The translations under genes and the position numbers were made by a program. DNA of 64,000 nt from Henricia sp. BOLD:AAB3569 (taxonomy: Eukaryota > Echinodermata > Asteroidea > Spinulosida > Echinasteridae): assembly GCA_037783545.1 (NCBI GenBank), contig JBBELK010000944.1, positions 1-64,000 on the forward strand, given 5' to 3'. Under the pieces are notes generated by a model. It saw only the letters and a program-made list of their open reading frames with translations. It was not told the origin of the DNA and did no database searches. This document shows, one piece after another, positions 1-10,002 of this stretch. Positions within the stretch are counted from its first letter, which is position 1; each line of letters begins with the position of its first letter.

Positions 1-3000
1 GAATATATACAGTTTGGAGCATTGCAAAATTTGAAGTTGGTTGGAAAATTCCTTGATTTCCAAATTTGCCGGCATTTGGGACACACTTTGACCTAATTCC
101 CGTCACAATCTGGGTGAGTCAACGGCCGTACAAATGTACACCAGCGCGGCGCAGGGTGTCTCAACAGCCACGGTTAGGGGAATACCACGCAGCCGAGCTC
201 CGTTTTCCCTAAACTCTGAAATTTCTCCGTCATTTCCCAGCGAAAATCTGTCAATTTTGCATGACAAGTGCGGAATATATACAGTTTGGAGCATGCAAAA
301 TTTGAAGTTGGTTGGAAAATTCCTTGATTTCCAAATTTGCCGGCATTTGGGACACACCCTTGACCTAATTCCCGTCACAATCTGGGGTGAGTCAACGGCC
401 GTACAAATGTACACCAGCGCGGCGCATGCGCAGGGTGTCCCAACAGCCACGGTTAGGGGAATAACCACGCAGCCGAGCTCCGTTTTCCCTAAACTCTGAA
501 ATTTCTCCGTCATTTCCCAGCGAAAATCTGTCAATTTTGCATGACAAGTGCGGAATATATACAGTTTGGAGCATGCAAAATTTGAAGTTGGTTGGAAAAT
601 TCCTTGATTTCCAAATTTGCCGGCATTTGGGACACACTTTGACCTAATTCCCGTCACAATCTGGGTGAGTCAACGGCCGTACAAATGTACACCAGCGCGG
701 CGCAGGGTGTCCCAACAGCCACGGTTAGGGGAATAACCACGCAGCCGAGCTCCGTTTTCCCTAAACTCTGAAATTTCTCCGTCATTTCCCAGCGAAAATC
801 TGTCAATTTTGCATGACAAGTGCGGAATTATACAGTTTGGAGCATGCAAAATTTGAAGTTGGTTGGAAAATTCCTTGATTTCCTAATTTGCCGGCATTTG
901 GGACACCACTTTGACCTAATTCCCGTCACAATATGGGGTGAATCAACCGCCGTACAAAATGTACACCAGCGCGGCGCAGGGTGTCCCAACAGCCACGGTT
1001 AGGGGAATAACCACGCAGCCGAGCTCCGTTTTCCCTAAACTCTGAAATTTCTCCGTCATTTCCCAGCGAAAATCTGTCAATTTTGCATGACAAGTGCGGA
1101 ATATATACAGTTTGGAGCATGCAGAATTTGAAGTTGGTTGGAAAATTCCTCGATTTCCAAATTTGCCGGCATTTGGGACACACTTTGACCTAATTCCCGT
1201 CACAATCTGGGTGATGTCAACGGCCGTACAAATGTACACCAGCGCGGCGCATGCGCAGTGTGTCCCAACAGCCACGGTTAGGGGAATAACCACGCAGCCG
1301 AGCTCCGTTTTCCCTAAACTCTGAAATTTCTCCGTCATTTCCCAGCGAAAATCTGTCAATTTTGCATGACAAGTGCGGAATATATACAGTTTGGAGCATG
1401 AAAAATTTGAAGTTGGTTGGAAAATTCCTTGATTTCCAAATTTGCCGGCATTTAGGACACACTTTGACCTAATTCCCGTCACAATCTGGGGTGAGTCAAC
1501 GGCCGTACAAATGTACAACAGCGCGGCGCAGGGTGTCCCAACAGCCACGGTTTAGGGGAATAACCACGCAGCCGAGCTCCGTTTTCCCTAAACTCTGAAA
1601 TTTCTCCGTCATTTCCCCAGCGAAAATCCTGTCAATTTTGCATGACAAGTGCGGAATATATACAGTTTGAAGCATGCAAAATTTGAAGTTGGTTGGAAAA
1701 TTCCTTGATTTCCAAATTTGCCGGCATTTGGGACACACTTTGACCTAATTCCCCGTCACAATCTGGGGTGAATCAACGGCCGTACAAATGTACACCAGCG
1801 CGGCGCAGGGTGTCCCAACAGCCACGGTTAGGGGAATAACCACGCAGCCGAGCTCCGTTTTCCCTAAACTCTGAAATTTCTCCGTCATTTCCCAGCGAAA
1901 ATCTGTCAATTTTGCATGACAAGTGCGGAATATATACAGTTTGGAGCATGCAAAATTTGAGTTGGTTGGAAATTCCCTTGTATTTCCAAATTTGCCGGCA
2001 TTTGGGACACACTTTGACCTAATTCCCGTCACAATCTGGGGTGAGGTCAACGGCCGTACAAATGTACACCAGCGCGGCGCAGGGTGTCCCAACAGCCACG
2101 GTTAGGGGAATAACCAGCAGGCCGAGCTCCGTTTTCCCTAAACTCTTAAATTTCTCCGTCATTTCCCAGCGAAAATCTGTCAATTTTGCATGACAAGTGC
2201 GGAATATATACAGTTTGGAGCATGCAAAATTTGAAGTTGGTTGGAAAATTCTTGATTTCCAAATTTGCCGGCATTTGGGACACACTTTGACCTAATTCCC
2301 CGTCACAATCTGGGGTGAGTCAAACGGCCGTACAAATGTACAACCAGCGCGGCGCATGCGCAGGTGTCCCAACAGCCACGGTTAGGGGAATAACCCACGC
2401 AGCCGAGCTCCGTTTTCCCTAAACTCTGAAATTTCTCCCGTCATTTCCTAGCGAAAATCTGTCAATTTTGCATGACAAGTGCGGAATATATACAGTTTGG
2501 AGCATGCAAAAATTTGAAGTTGGTGGAAAATTCCTTGATTTCCAAATTTGCCGGCATTTGGGACACACTTTGACCTAATTCCCGTCACAATCTGGGTGAG
2601 TCAACGGCCGTACAAATGTACACAGCGCGGCGCAGGGTGTCTCAACAGCCACGGTGTAGGGAATAACCACGCAGCCGAGCTCCGTTTTCCCTAAACTCTG
2701 AAAATTCTCCGTCATTTCCCAGCGAAAATCTGTTCAATTTTGCATGACAAGTGCGGAATATATACAGTTTGAAGCATGCAAAATTTGAAGTTGGTTGGAA
2801 AATTCCTTGATTTCCAAATTTGCCGGCATTTTGGGACACACTTTGACCTAATTCCCGTCACAATCTGGGGTGAGTCAACGGCCGTACAAATGTACACCCA
2901 GCGCGGCGCAGGGTGTCCAACAGCCACGGTTAGGGGAATAACCACGCAGCCGAGCTCCGTTTTCCCTAAACTCTGAAATTTCTCCGTCATTTCCCAGCGA

Positions 3001-4517
3001 AAATCTGTCAATTTTGCATGACAAGTGCGGAATATATTCAGTTTGGAGCATTGCAAAATTTGAAGTTGGTTGGAAAAATTCCTTGATTTCCAAATTGCCG
3101 GCATTTTGGACACACTTGGACTAATTCCCCGTCACAATCTGGGGTGAGTCAACGGCCGTACAAATGTACACCAGCGCGGCGCAGGGTGTCCCAACAGCCA
3201 CGGTTAGGGGAATAACCATGCAGCCGAGCTCCGTTTTCCCTAAACTCTGAAATTTCTGCGTCATTTCCCAGCGAAAATCTGTCAATTTTGCATGACAAGT
3301 GCGGAATATATACAGTTTGGAGCATGCAAAATTTGAAGTTGGTTGGAAAATTCCTTGATTTCCAAATTTGCCGGCATTTGGGACACACTTTGACCTAATT
3401 CCCGTCACAATCTGGGGTGAGTCAACGGCCGTACAAATGTACACCAGCGCGGCGCAGGGGTGGTCCCAACAGCCACGGTTAGGGGAATAACCACGCAGCC
3501 GAGCTCCGTTTTCCCTAAACTCTGAAATTTCTCCGTCATTTCCCAGCGAAAAATCTGTCAATTTTGCATGACAAAGTGCGGAATATATACAGTTTGGAGC
3601 ATGCAAAATTTGAAGTTGGTTGGAAAATTCCTTGATTTCCAATTTGCCGGCATTTGGGACACACTTTGACCTAATTCCCGTCACAATCTGGGGTGAGTCA
3701 ACGGCCGTACAAATGTACAACCAGCGCGGCGCATGCGCAGGGTGTCCCAACAGCCACGGTTAGGGGAAATAACCACGCAGCCGAGCTCCGTTTTCCCTAA
3801 ACTCTGAAATTTCTCCGTCATTTCCCAGCGAAAATCTGTCAATTTTGCATGACAAGTGCGGAATATATACAGTTTGAAGCATGCAAAATTTGAAGTTGGT
3901 TGAAAATTCCTTGATTTCCAAATTTGCCGGCATTTGGGACACACTTTGACCTAATTCCCGTCACAATCTGGGTGAGTCAACGGCCGTACAAATGTACACC
4001 AGCGCGGCGCAGGGTGTCCAACAGCCACGGTTAGGGGAATAACCACGCAGCCGAGCTCCGTTTTCCCTAAACTCTGAAATTTCTCCGTCATTTCCCAGCG
4101 AAAATCTGTCATTTTGCATGACAAGTGCGGAATATATACAGTTTGGAGCATGCAAAATTTGAAGTTGGTTGAAAATCCTTGATTTCCAAATTTGCCGGCA
4201 TTGGGACACACTTTGACCTAATTCCCGTCACAATCTGGGGGTGAGTCAACGGCCCGTACAAATGTACACCAGCGCGGCGCAGGGTGTCCCAACAGCCACG
4301 GTTAGGGGAATAACCACGCAGCCGAGCTCCGTTTTCCCCTAAACTCTGAAATTTCTGCGTCATTTCCAGCGAAAATCTGTCAATTTTGCATGACAAGTGC
4401 GGAATATATAGTTTGGAGCATGCAAAATTTGAAGTTGGTTGAAAAATTCCTTGATTTCCAAATTTGCCGGCATTTGGGACACACTTTGACCTAATTCCCG
4501 TCACAATCTGGGGTGAG
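1..4517. repeat. Noisy array segment, probably unpolished sequence
   Basis: It holds sixteen monomers starting at 119, 392, 670, 943, 1217, 1496, 1773, 2047, 2320, 2601, 2875, 3149, 3422, 3698, 3977 and 4246. Spacings range over 269-281 bp, and most units carry several single-base gains or losses, mainly in homopolymers: GGG for GGGG before TGAG, CCCC for CCC before GTCAC, AAAAA for AAAA before TCTG. From about 4450 onward such indels almost stop. The underlying variants still match cleaner monomers downstream (see 2047-3421), so the biology is probably the same and the excess indels are probably uncorrected long-read error at a contig end. A genuinely decayed array edge is the alternative. 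Confidence 0.8.
2047..3421. repeat. Five-monomer variant string, upstream noisy copy
   Basis: Five consecutive monomers carry diagnostic changes in a fixed order: CTCTTAAATTT (2047), ATGCGC plus TTCCTAGCG (2320), GTGTCTCAAC plus GTTTGAAGC (2601), GTGTCCAAC plus CACTTGGAC (2875), and TTCTGCGTC (3149). The same order recurs ten monomers later at 4791-6160. Shared rare variants in the same order show these are copies of one multi-monomer unit, even though this copy is indel-rich. Confidence 0.8.
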
Positions 4518-4520
4518 TCA
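4514..4520 (+). promoter_or_regulatory. AP-1-type TGAGTCA, once per monomer (example)
   Basis: The junction between monomers reads GGGGTGAGTCAACGG, which contains TGAGTCA, the textbook AP-1 (Jun/Fos/bZIP) recognition sequence. It also contains GTGAGT, a good 5' splice-site core on this strand. Most monomers keep it. Exceptions include TGGGTCA before 29668, 32446, 35224, 39371, 43235, 44618, 46825 and 50692, TAAGTCA before 8089 and 9186, and TGAGTAA at 37709. A 7-bp match can occur by chance, so function is unproven. Confidence 0.35.
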
Positions 4521-4526
4521 ACGGCC

Positions 4527-4538
4527 GTACAAATGTAC
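4527..4538. repeat. 12-bp inverted repeat GTACA-AA-TGTAC (example)
   Basis: Perfect 5-bp arms lie around an AA centre near the start of each monomer. Almost all units keep it. The class of 271-bp monomers (21279, 23337, 25536, 27729, 36601) has lost GGCCGTAC and with it the left arm. Confidence 0.85.
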
Positions 4539-4652
4539 ACCAGCGCGGCGCAGGGTGTCCCAACAGCCACGGTTAGGGGAATAACCACGCAGCCGAGCTC
4601 CGTTTTCCCTAAACTCTGAAATTTCTCCGTCATTTCCCAGCGAAAATCTGTC

Positions 4653-4702
4653 AATTTTGCATGACAAGTGCGGAATATATACAGTTTGGAGCATGCAAAA
4701 TT
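4653..4702. repeat. 11-bp perfect inverted repeat with 28-nt spacer (example)
   Basis: The left arm AATTTTGCATG (4653-4663) is the exact reverse complement of the right arm CATGCAAAATT (4692-4702). The 28-nt spacer contains AATATATACAG. This is the longest symmetry in the monomer and recurs in most units. It could form a stem-loop in RNA or a cruciform in supercoiled DNA. Class-specific variants break the right arm, such as CATTCAAAATT (40202, 42410, 45449, 47104, 49868), CCTTCAAAATT (51244, 52348, 56199, 57855, 60871, 62789) and CATGCAACATT (35224, 39371, 43235). The left arm is broken by AATTGTGCATG at 13569 and 14673. I saw no compensating change in the opposite arm. Confidence 0.9.
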
Positions 4703-4711
4703 TGAAGTTGG

Positions 4712-4734
4712 TTGGAAAATTCCTTGATTTCCAA
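4712..4734. repeat. 7-bp inverted repeat TTGGAAA/TTTCCAA (example)
   Basis: Perfect 7-bp arms flank a 9-nt spacer. The left arm with the following bases reads GGAAAATTCC, similar to Rel/NF-kB-type sites. Class variants in the left arm (TTGGACA, TTGAAAA, TTGCAAA) or right arm (TTTCGAA) break it in several higher-order positions, so it is not strictly maintained. Confidence 0.8.
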
Positions 4735-4750
4735 ATTTGCCGGCATTTGG
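4731..4750. repeat. Imperfect dyad CCAAAT..GCCGGC..ATTTGG (example)
   Basis: CCAAAT and ATTTGG are reverse complements flanking the 6-bp palindrome GCCGGC, with two extra T on one side. It overlaps the right arm of the 7-bp inverted repeat. Variants GCCAGC, GTCGGC and GCCGGAA alter the centre in particular monomer classes. Confidence 0.7.
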
Positions 4751-4790
4751 GACACACTTTGACCTAATTCCCGTCACAATCTGGGGTGAG

Positions 4791-6160
4791 TCAACGGCCG
4801 TACAAATGTACACCAGCGCGGCGCAGGGTGTCCCAACAGCCACGGTTAGGGGAATAACCACGCAGCCGAGCTCCGTTTTCCCTAAACTCTTAAATTTCTC
4901 CGTCATTTCCCAGCGAAAATCTGTCAATTTTGCATGACAAGTGCGGAATATATACAGTTTGGAGCATGCAAAATTTGAAGTTGGTTGGAAAATTCCTTGA
5001 TTTCCAAATTTGCCGGCATTTGGGACACACTTTGACCTAATTCCCGTCACAATCTGGGGTGAGTCAACGGCCGTACAAATGTACACCAGCGCGGCGCATG
5101 CGCAGGGTGTCCCAACAGCCACGGTTAGGGGAATAACCACGCAGCCGAGCTCCGTTTTCCCTAAACTCTGAAATTTCTCCGTCATTTCCTAGCGAAAATC
5201 TGTCAATTTTGCATGACAAGTGCGGAATATATACAGTTTGGAGCATGCAAAATTTGAAGTTGGTTGGAAAATTCCTTGATTTCCAAATTTGCCGGCATTT
5301 GGGACACACTTTGACCTAATTCCCGTCACAATCTGGGGTGAGTCAACGGCCGTACAAATGTACACCAGCGCGGCGCAGGGTGTCTCAACAGCCACGGTTA
5401 GGGGAATAACCACGCAGCCGAGCTCCGTTTTCCCTAAACTCTGAAATTTCTCCGTCATTTCCCAGCGAAAATCTGTCAATTTTGCATGACAAGTGCGGAA
5501 TATATACAGTTTGAAGCACGCAAAATTTGAAGTTGGTTGGAAAATTCCTTGATTTCCAAATTTGCCGGCATTTGGGACACACTTTGACCTAATTCCCGTC
5601 ACAATCTGGGGTGAGTCAACGGCCGTACAAATGTACACCAGCGCGGCGCAGGGTGTCCAACAGCCACGGTTAGGGGAATAACCACGCAGCCGAGCTCCGT
5701 TTTCCCTAAACTCTGAAATTTCTCCGTCATTTCCCAGCGAAAATCTGTCAATTTTGCATGACAAGTGCGGAATATATACAGTTTGGAGCATGCAAAATTT
5801 GAAGTTGGTTGGAAAATTCCTTGATTTCCAAATTTGCCGGCATTTGGGACACACTTGGACCTAATTCCCGTCACAATCTGGGGTGAGTCAACGGCCGTAC
5901 AAATGTACACCAGCGCGGCGCAGGGTGTCCCAACAGCCACGGTTAGGGGAATAACCACGCAGCCGAGCTCCGTTTTCCCTAAACTCTGAAATTTCTGCGT
6001 CATTTCCCAGCGAAAATCTGTCAATTTTGCATGACAAGTGCGGAATATATACAGTTTGGAGCATGCAAAATTTGAAGTTGGTTGAAAAATTCCTTGATTT
6101 CCAAATTTGACGGCATTTGGGACACACTTTGACCTAATTCCCGTCACAATCTGGGGTGAG
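4791..6160. repeat. Five-monomer variant string, downstream clean copy
   Basis: Monomers at 4791, 5064, 5343, 5616 and 5888 repeat the variant order of 2047-3421, offset by about 2744 bp (ten monomers). The 5616 unit is 272 bp because it lost one C in GTGTCCAAC. Part of the string (GTCTCAAC, GTCCAAC, CTGCGTC) appears again at 10276, 10549 and 10821, so this short block was copied more than once. Confidence 0.75.
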
Positions 6161-6706
6161 TCAACGGCCGTACAAATGTACACCAGCGCGGCGCAGGGTG
6201 TCCCAACAGCCACGGTTAGGGGAATAACCACGCAGCCGAGCTCCGTTTTCCCTAAACTCTGAAATTTCTCCGTCATTTCCCAGCGAAAATCTGTCAATTT
6301 TGCATGACAAGTGCGGAATATATACAGTTTGGAGCATGCAAAATTTGAAGTTGGTTGGAAAATTCCTTGATTTCCAAATTTGCCGGCATTTGGGACACAC
6401 TTTGACCTAATTCCCGTCACAATCTGGGGTGAGTCAACGGCCGTACAAATGTACACCAGCGCGGCGCAGGGTGTCCCAACAGCCACGGTTAGGGGAATAA
6501 CCACGCAGCCGAGCTCCGTTTTCCCTAAACTCTGAAATTTCTCCGTCATTTCCCAGCGAAAATCTGTCAATTTTGCATGACAAGTGCGGAATATATACAG
6601 TTTGGAGCATGCAAAATTTGAAGTTGGTTGGAAAATTCCTTGATTTCCAAATTTGCCGGCATTTGGGACACACTTTGACCTAATTCCCGTCACAATCTGG
6701 GGTGAG

Positions 6707-6985
6707 TCAACGGCCGTACAAATGTACACCAGCGCGGCGCATGCGCAGGGTGTCCCAACAGCCACGGTTAGGGGAATAACCACGCAGCCGAGCTCCGTTT
6801 TCCCTAAACTCTGAAATTTCTCCGTCATTTCCCAGCGAAAATCTGTCAATTTTGCATGACAAGTGCGGAATATATACAGTTTGGAGCATGCAAAATTTGA
6901 AGTTGGTTGGAAAATTCCTTGATTTCCAAATTTGCCGGCATTTGGGACACACTTTGACCTAATTCCCGTCACAATCTGGGGTGAG
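6707..6985 (+). repeat. Reference long monomer (L, 279 bp)
   Basis: Identical in layout to the S unit except for ATGCGC at 6741-6746. The insert lies next to an existing GCGC, so L carries GCGC-AT-GCGC and S carries a single GCGC. Slippage between the two GCGC copies could convert L to S in one step. L units cluster: they make up eight of ten positions in the 28279-39370 domain and are a minority elsewhere. Confidence 0.95.
6736..6747. promoter_or_regulatory. Palindrome GCGCATGCGC; NRF-1-like motif in L monomers (example)
   Basis: The 6-bp insert of L units completes a perfect 10-bp palindrome (6737-6746). With flanks it matches 11 of 12 positions of the metazoan NRF-1 consensus YGCGCAYGCGCR, the mismatch being the first base (G for Y). 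S units lack it. Variants GCGCATGCTC (28558, 29947, 30226, 32725, 33004, 37430) and GTGCATGCGC (28837, 31615, 34393, 38540) break it. Binding is untested, and the motif may be a simple by-product of GCGC duplication. Confidence 0.4.
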
Positions 6986-8088
6986 TCAACGGCCGTACAA
7001 ATGTACACCAGCGCGGCGCATGCGCAGGGTGTCCCAACAGCCACGGTTAGGGGAATAACCACGCAGCCGAGCTCCGTTTTCCCTAAACTCTGAAATTTCT
7101 CCGTCATTTCCCAGCGAAAATCTGTCAATTTTGCATGACAAGTGCGGAATATATACAGTTTGAAGCATGCAAAATTTGAAGTTGGTTGGAAAATTCCTTG
7201 ATTTCCAAATTTGCCGGCATTTGGGACACACTTTGACCTAATTCCCGTCACAATCTGGGGTGAGTCAACGGCCGTACAAATGTACACCAGCGCGGCGCAG
7301 GGTGTCCAACAGCCACGGTTAGGGGAATAACCACGCAGCCGAGCTCCGTTTTCCCTAAACTCTGAAATTTCTCCGTCATTTCCCAGCGAAAATCTGTCAA
7401 TTTTGCATGACAAGTGCGGAATATATACAGTTTGGAGCATGCAAAATTTGAAGTTGGTTGGAAAATTCCTTGATTTCCAAATTTGCCGGCATTTGGGACA
7501 CACTTTGACCTAATTCCCGTCACAATCTGGGGTGAGTCAACGGCCGTACAAATGTACACCAGCGTGGCGCAGGGTGTCCCAACAGCCACGGTTAGGGGAA
7601 TAACCACGCAGCCGAGCTCCGTTTTCCCTAAACTCTGAAATTTCTCCGTCATTTCCCAGCGAAAATCTGTCAATTTTGCATGACAAGTGCGGAATATATA
7701 CAGTTTGGAGCATGCAAAATTTGAAGTTGGTTGGAAAATTCCTTGATTTCCAAATTTGCCGGCATTTGGGACACACTTTGACCTAATTCCCGTCACAATC
7801 TGGGGTGAGTCAACGGCCGTACAAATGTACACCAGCGCGGCGCATGCGCAGGGTGTCCCAACAGCCACGGTTAGGGGAATAACCACGCAGCCGAGCTCCG
7901 TTTTCCCTAAACTCTGAAATTTCTCCGTCATTTCCCAGCGAAAATCTGTCAATTTTGCATGACAAGTGCGGAATATATACAGTTTGGAGCATGCAAAATT
8001 TGAAGTTGGTTGGAAAATTCCTTGATTTCCAAATTTGCCGGCATTTGGGACACACTTTGACCTAATTCCCGTCACAATCTGGGGTAAG

Positions 8089-8906
8089 TCAACGGCCGTA
8101 CAAATGTACAACAGCGCGGCGCAGGTGTCCCAACAGCCACGGTTAGGGGAATAACCACGCAGCCGAGCTCCGTTTTCCCTAAACTCTGAAATTTCTCCGT
8201 CATTTCCCAGCGAAAATCTGTCAATTTTGCATGACAAGTGCGGAATATATACAGTTTGAAGCATGCAAAATTTGAAGTTGGTTGGAAAATTCCTTGATTT
8301 CAAAATTTGCCGGCATTTGGGACACACTTTGACCTAATTCCCGTCACAATCTGGGGTGAGTCAACGGCCGTACAAATGTACACCAGCGCGGCGCAGGGTG
8401 TCCCAACAGCCACGGTTAGGGGAATAACCACGCAGCCGAGCTCCGTTTTCCCTAAACTCTGAAATTTCTCCGTCATTTCCCAGCGAAAATCTGTCAATTT
8501 TGCATGACAAGTGCGGAATATATACAGTTTGGAGCATGCAAAATTTGAAGTTGGTTGGAAAATTCCTTGATTTCCAAATTTGCCGGCATTTGGGACACAC
8601 TTTGACCTAATTCCCGTCACAATCTGGGGTGAGTCAACGGCCGTACAAATGTACACCAGCGCGGCGCAGGGTGTTCCAACAGCCACGGTTAGGGGAATAA
8701 CCACGCAGCCGAGCTCCGTTTTCCCTAAACTCTGACATTTCTCCGTCATTTCCCAGCGAAAATCTGTCAATTTTGCATGACAAGTGCGGAATATATACAG
8801 TTTGGAGCATGCAAAATTTGAAGTTGGTTGGAAAATTCCTTGATTTCCAAATTTGCCGGCATTTGGGACACACTTTGACCTAATTCCCGTCACAATCTGG
8901 GGTGAG
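8089..8906. repeat. Three-monomer local duplicate, copy 1
   Basis: The 8089 unit (272 bp; preceded by GGTAAG, with ACAACAGCG and CAGGTGTCCC), the 8361 unit (plain S) and the 8634 unit (GTGTTCCAAC and CTGACATTT) are followed after one L monomer by the same trio at 9186-10002, offset by 1097 bp. Confidence 0.8.
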
Positions 8907-9185
8907 TCAACGGCCGTACAAATGTACACCAGCGCGGCGCATGCGCAGGGTGTCCCAACAGCCACGGTTAGGGGAATAACCACGCAGCCGAGCTCCGTTT
9001 TCCCTAAACTCTGAAATTTCTCCGTCATTTCCCAGCGAAAATCTGTCAATTTTGCATGACAAGTGCGGAATATATACAGTTTGGAGCATGCAAAATTTGA
9101 AGTTGGTTGGAAAATTCCTTGATTTCCAAATTTGCCGGCATTTGGGACACACTTTGACCTAATTCCCGTCACAATCTGGGGTAAG

Positions 9186-10002
9186 TCAACGGCCGTACAA
9201 ATGTACAACAGCGCGGCGCAGGTGTCCCAACAGCCACGGTTAGGGGAATAACCACGCAGCCGAGCTCCGTTTTCCCTAAACTTTGAAATTTCTCCGTCAT
9301 TTCCCAGCGAAAATCTGTCAATTTTGCATGACAAGTGCGGAATATATACAGTTTGAAGCATGCAAAATTTGAAGTTAGTTGGAAATTCCTTGATTTCCAA
9401 ATTTGCCGGCATTTGGGACACACTTTGACCTAATTCCCGTCACAATCTGGGGTGAGTCAACGGCCGTACAAATGTACACCAGCGCGGCGCAGGGTGTCCC
9501 AACAGCCACGGTTAGGGGAATAACCACGCAGCCGAGCTCCGTTTTCCCTAAACTCTGAAATTTCTCCGTCATTTCCCAGCGAAAATCTGTCAATTTTGCA
9601 TGACAAGTGCGGAATATATACAGTTTGGAGCATGCAAAATTTGAAGTTGGTTGGAAAATTCCTTGATTTCCAAATTTGCCGGCATTTGGGACACACTTTG
9701 ACCTAATTCCCGTCACAATCTGGGGTGAGTCAACGGCCGTACAAATGTACACCAGCGCGGCGCAGGGTGTTCCAACAGCCACGGTTAGGGGAATAACCAC
9801 GCAGCCGAGCTCCGTTTTCCCTAAACTCTGACATTTCTCCGTCATTTCCCAGCGAAAATCTGTCAATTTTGCATGACAAGTGCGGAATATATACAGTTTG
9901 GAGCATGCAAAATTTGAAGTTGGTTGGAAAATTCCTTGATTTCCAAATTTGCCGGCATTTGGGACACACTTTGACCTAATTCCCGTCACAATCTGGGGTG
10001 AG
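9186..10002. repeat. Three-monomer local duplicate, copy 2
   Basis: It matches 8089-8906 in diagnostic variants. The first unit is 271 bp because it also lost one A in GGAAATTCC, and it has GTTAGTTGG, so the copies have diverged slightly since duplication. Confidence 0.8.

Larger units (their letters stand above)
4518..4790 (+). repeat. Reference short monomer (S, 273 bp)
   Basis: A clean consensus-like S unit used here for positions. The first 85 bases are G+C-rich (53 of 85) with nine CpG, and the rest is 40% G+C. Symmetry elements, by position in this copy: GTACA/TGTAC at 4527-4538, the palindrome GAAATTTC at 4618-4625, an 11-bp inverted repeat at 4653-4702, a 7-bp inverted repeat at 4712-4734, and CCAAAT/ATTTGG around GCCGGC at 4731-4750. 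It also has TATATA at 4676-4681 and TGAGTCA across the upstream monomer junction. Confidence 0.95.

Noticed and set aside
134-2976. Plus-strand open frames of 60-121 codons
   Set aside because: They appear mainly where indel noise joins frames, and they are short satellite translations without family resemblance.
4571-4579. Telomere hexamer TTAGGG inside GGTTAGGGG
   Set aside because: Occurs once per monomer with no tandem TTAGGG run, so a chance 6-bp match.
4676-4681. TATATA as a promoter in each monomer
   Set aside because: A 6-bp AT match in an AT-rich stretch, altered to TTTATA or TATTTA in whole classes. No other promoter evidence.
4518-4790. CENP-B box
   Set aside because: I searched by eye for TTCG and CCCG with the required spacing. 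The consensus has CCCGTCACAATCTG, which lacks the paired CGAA, and no variant restores the motif.
4518-4790. 5S rRNA, tRNA or SINE origin of the monomer
   Set aside because: No recognisable pol III A and B boxes, tRNA arms or 3' tail. A sequence search against RNA families would be the decisive test.
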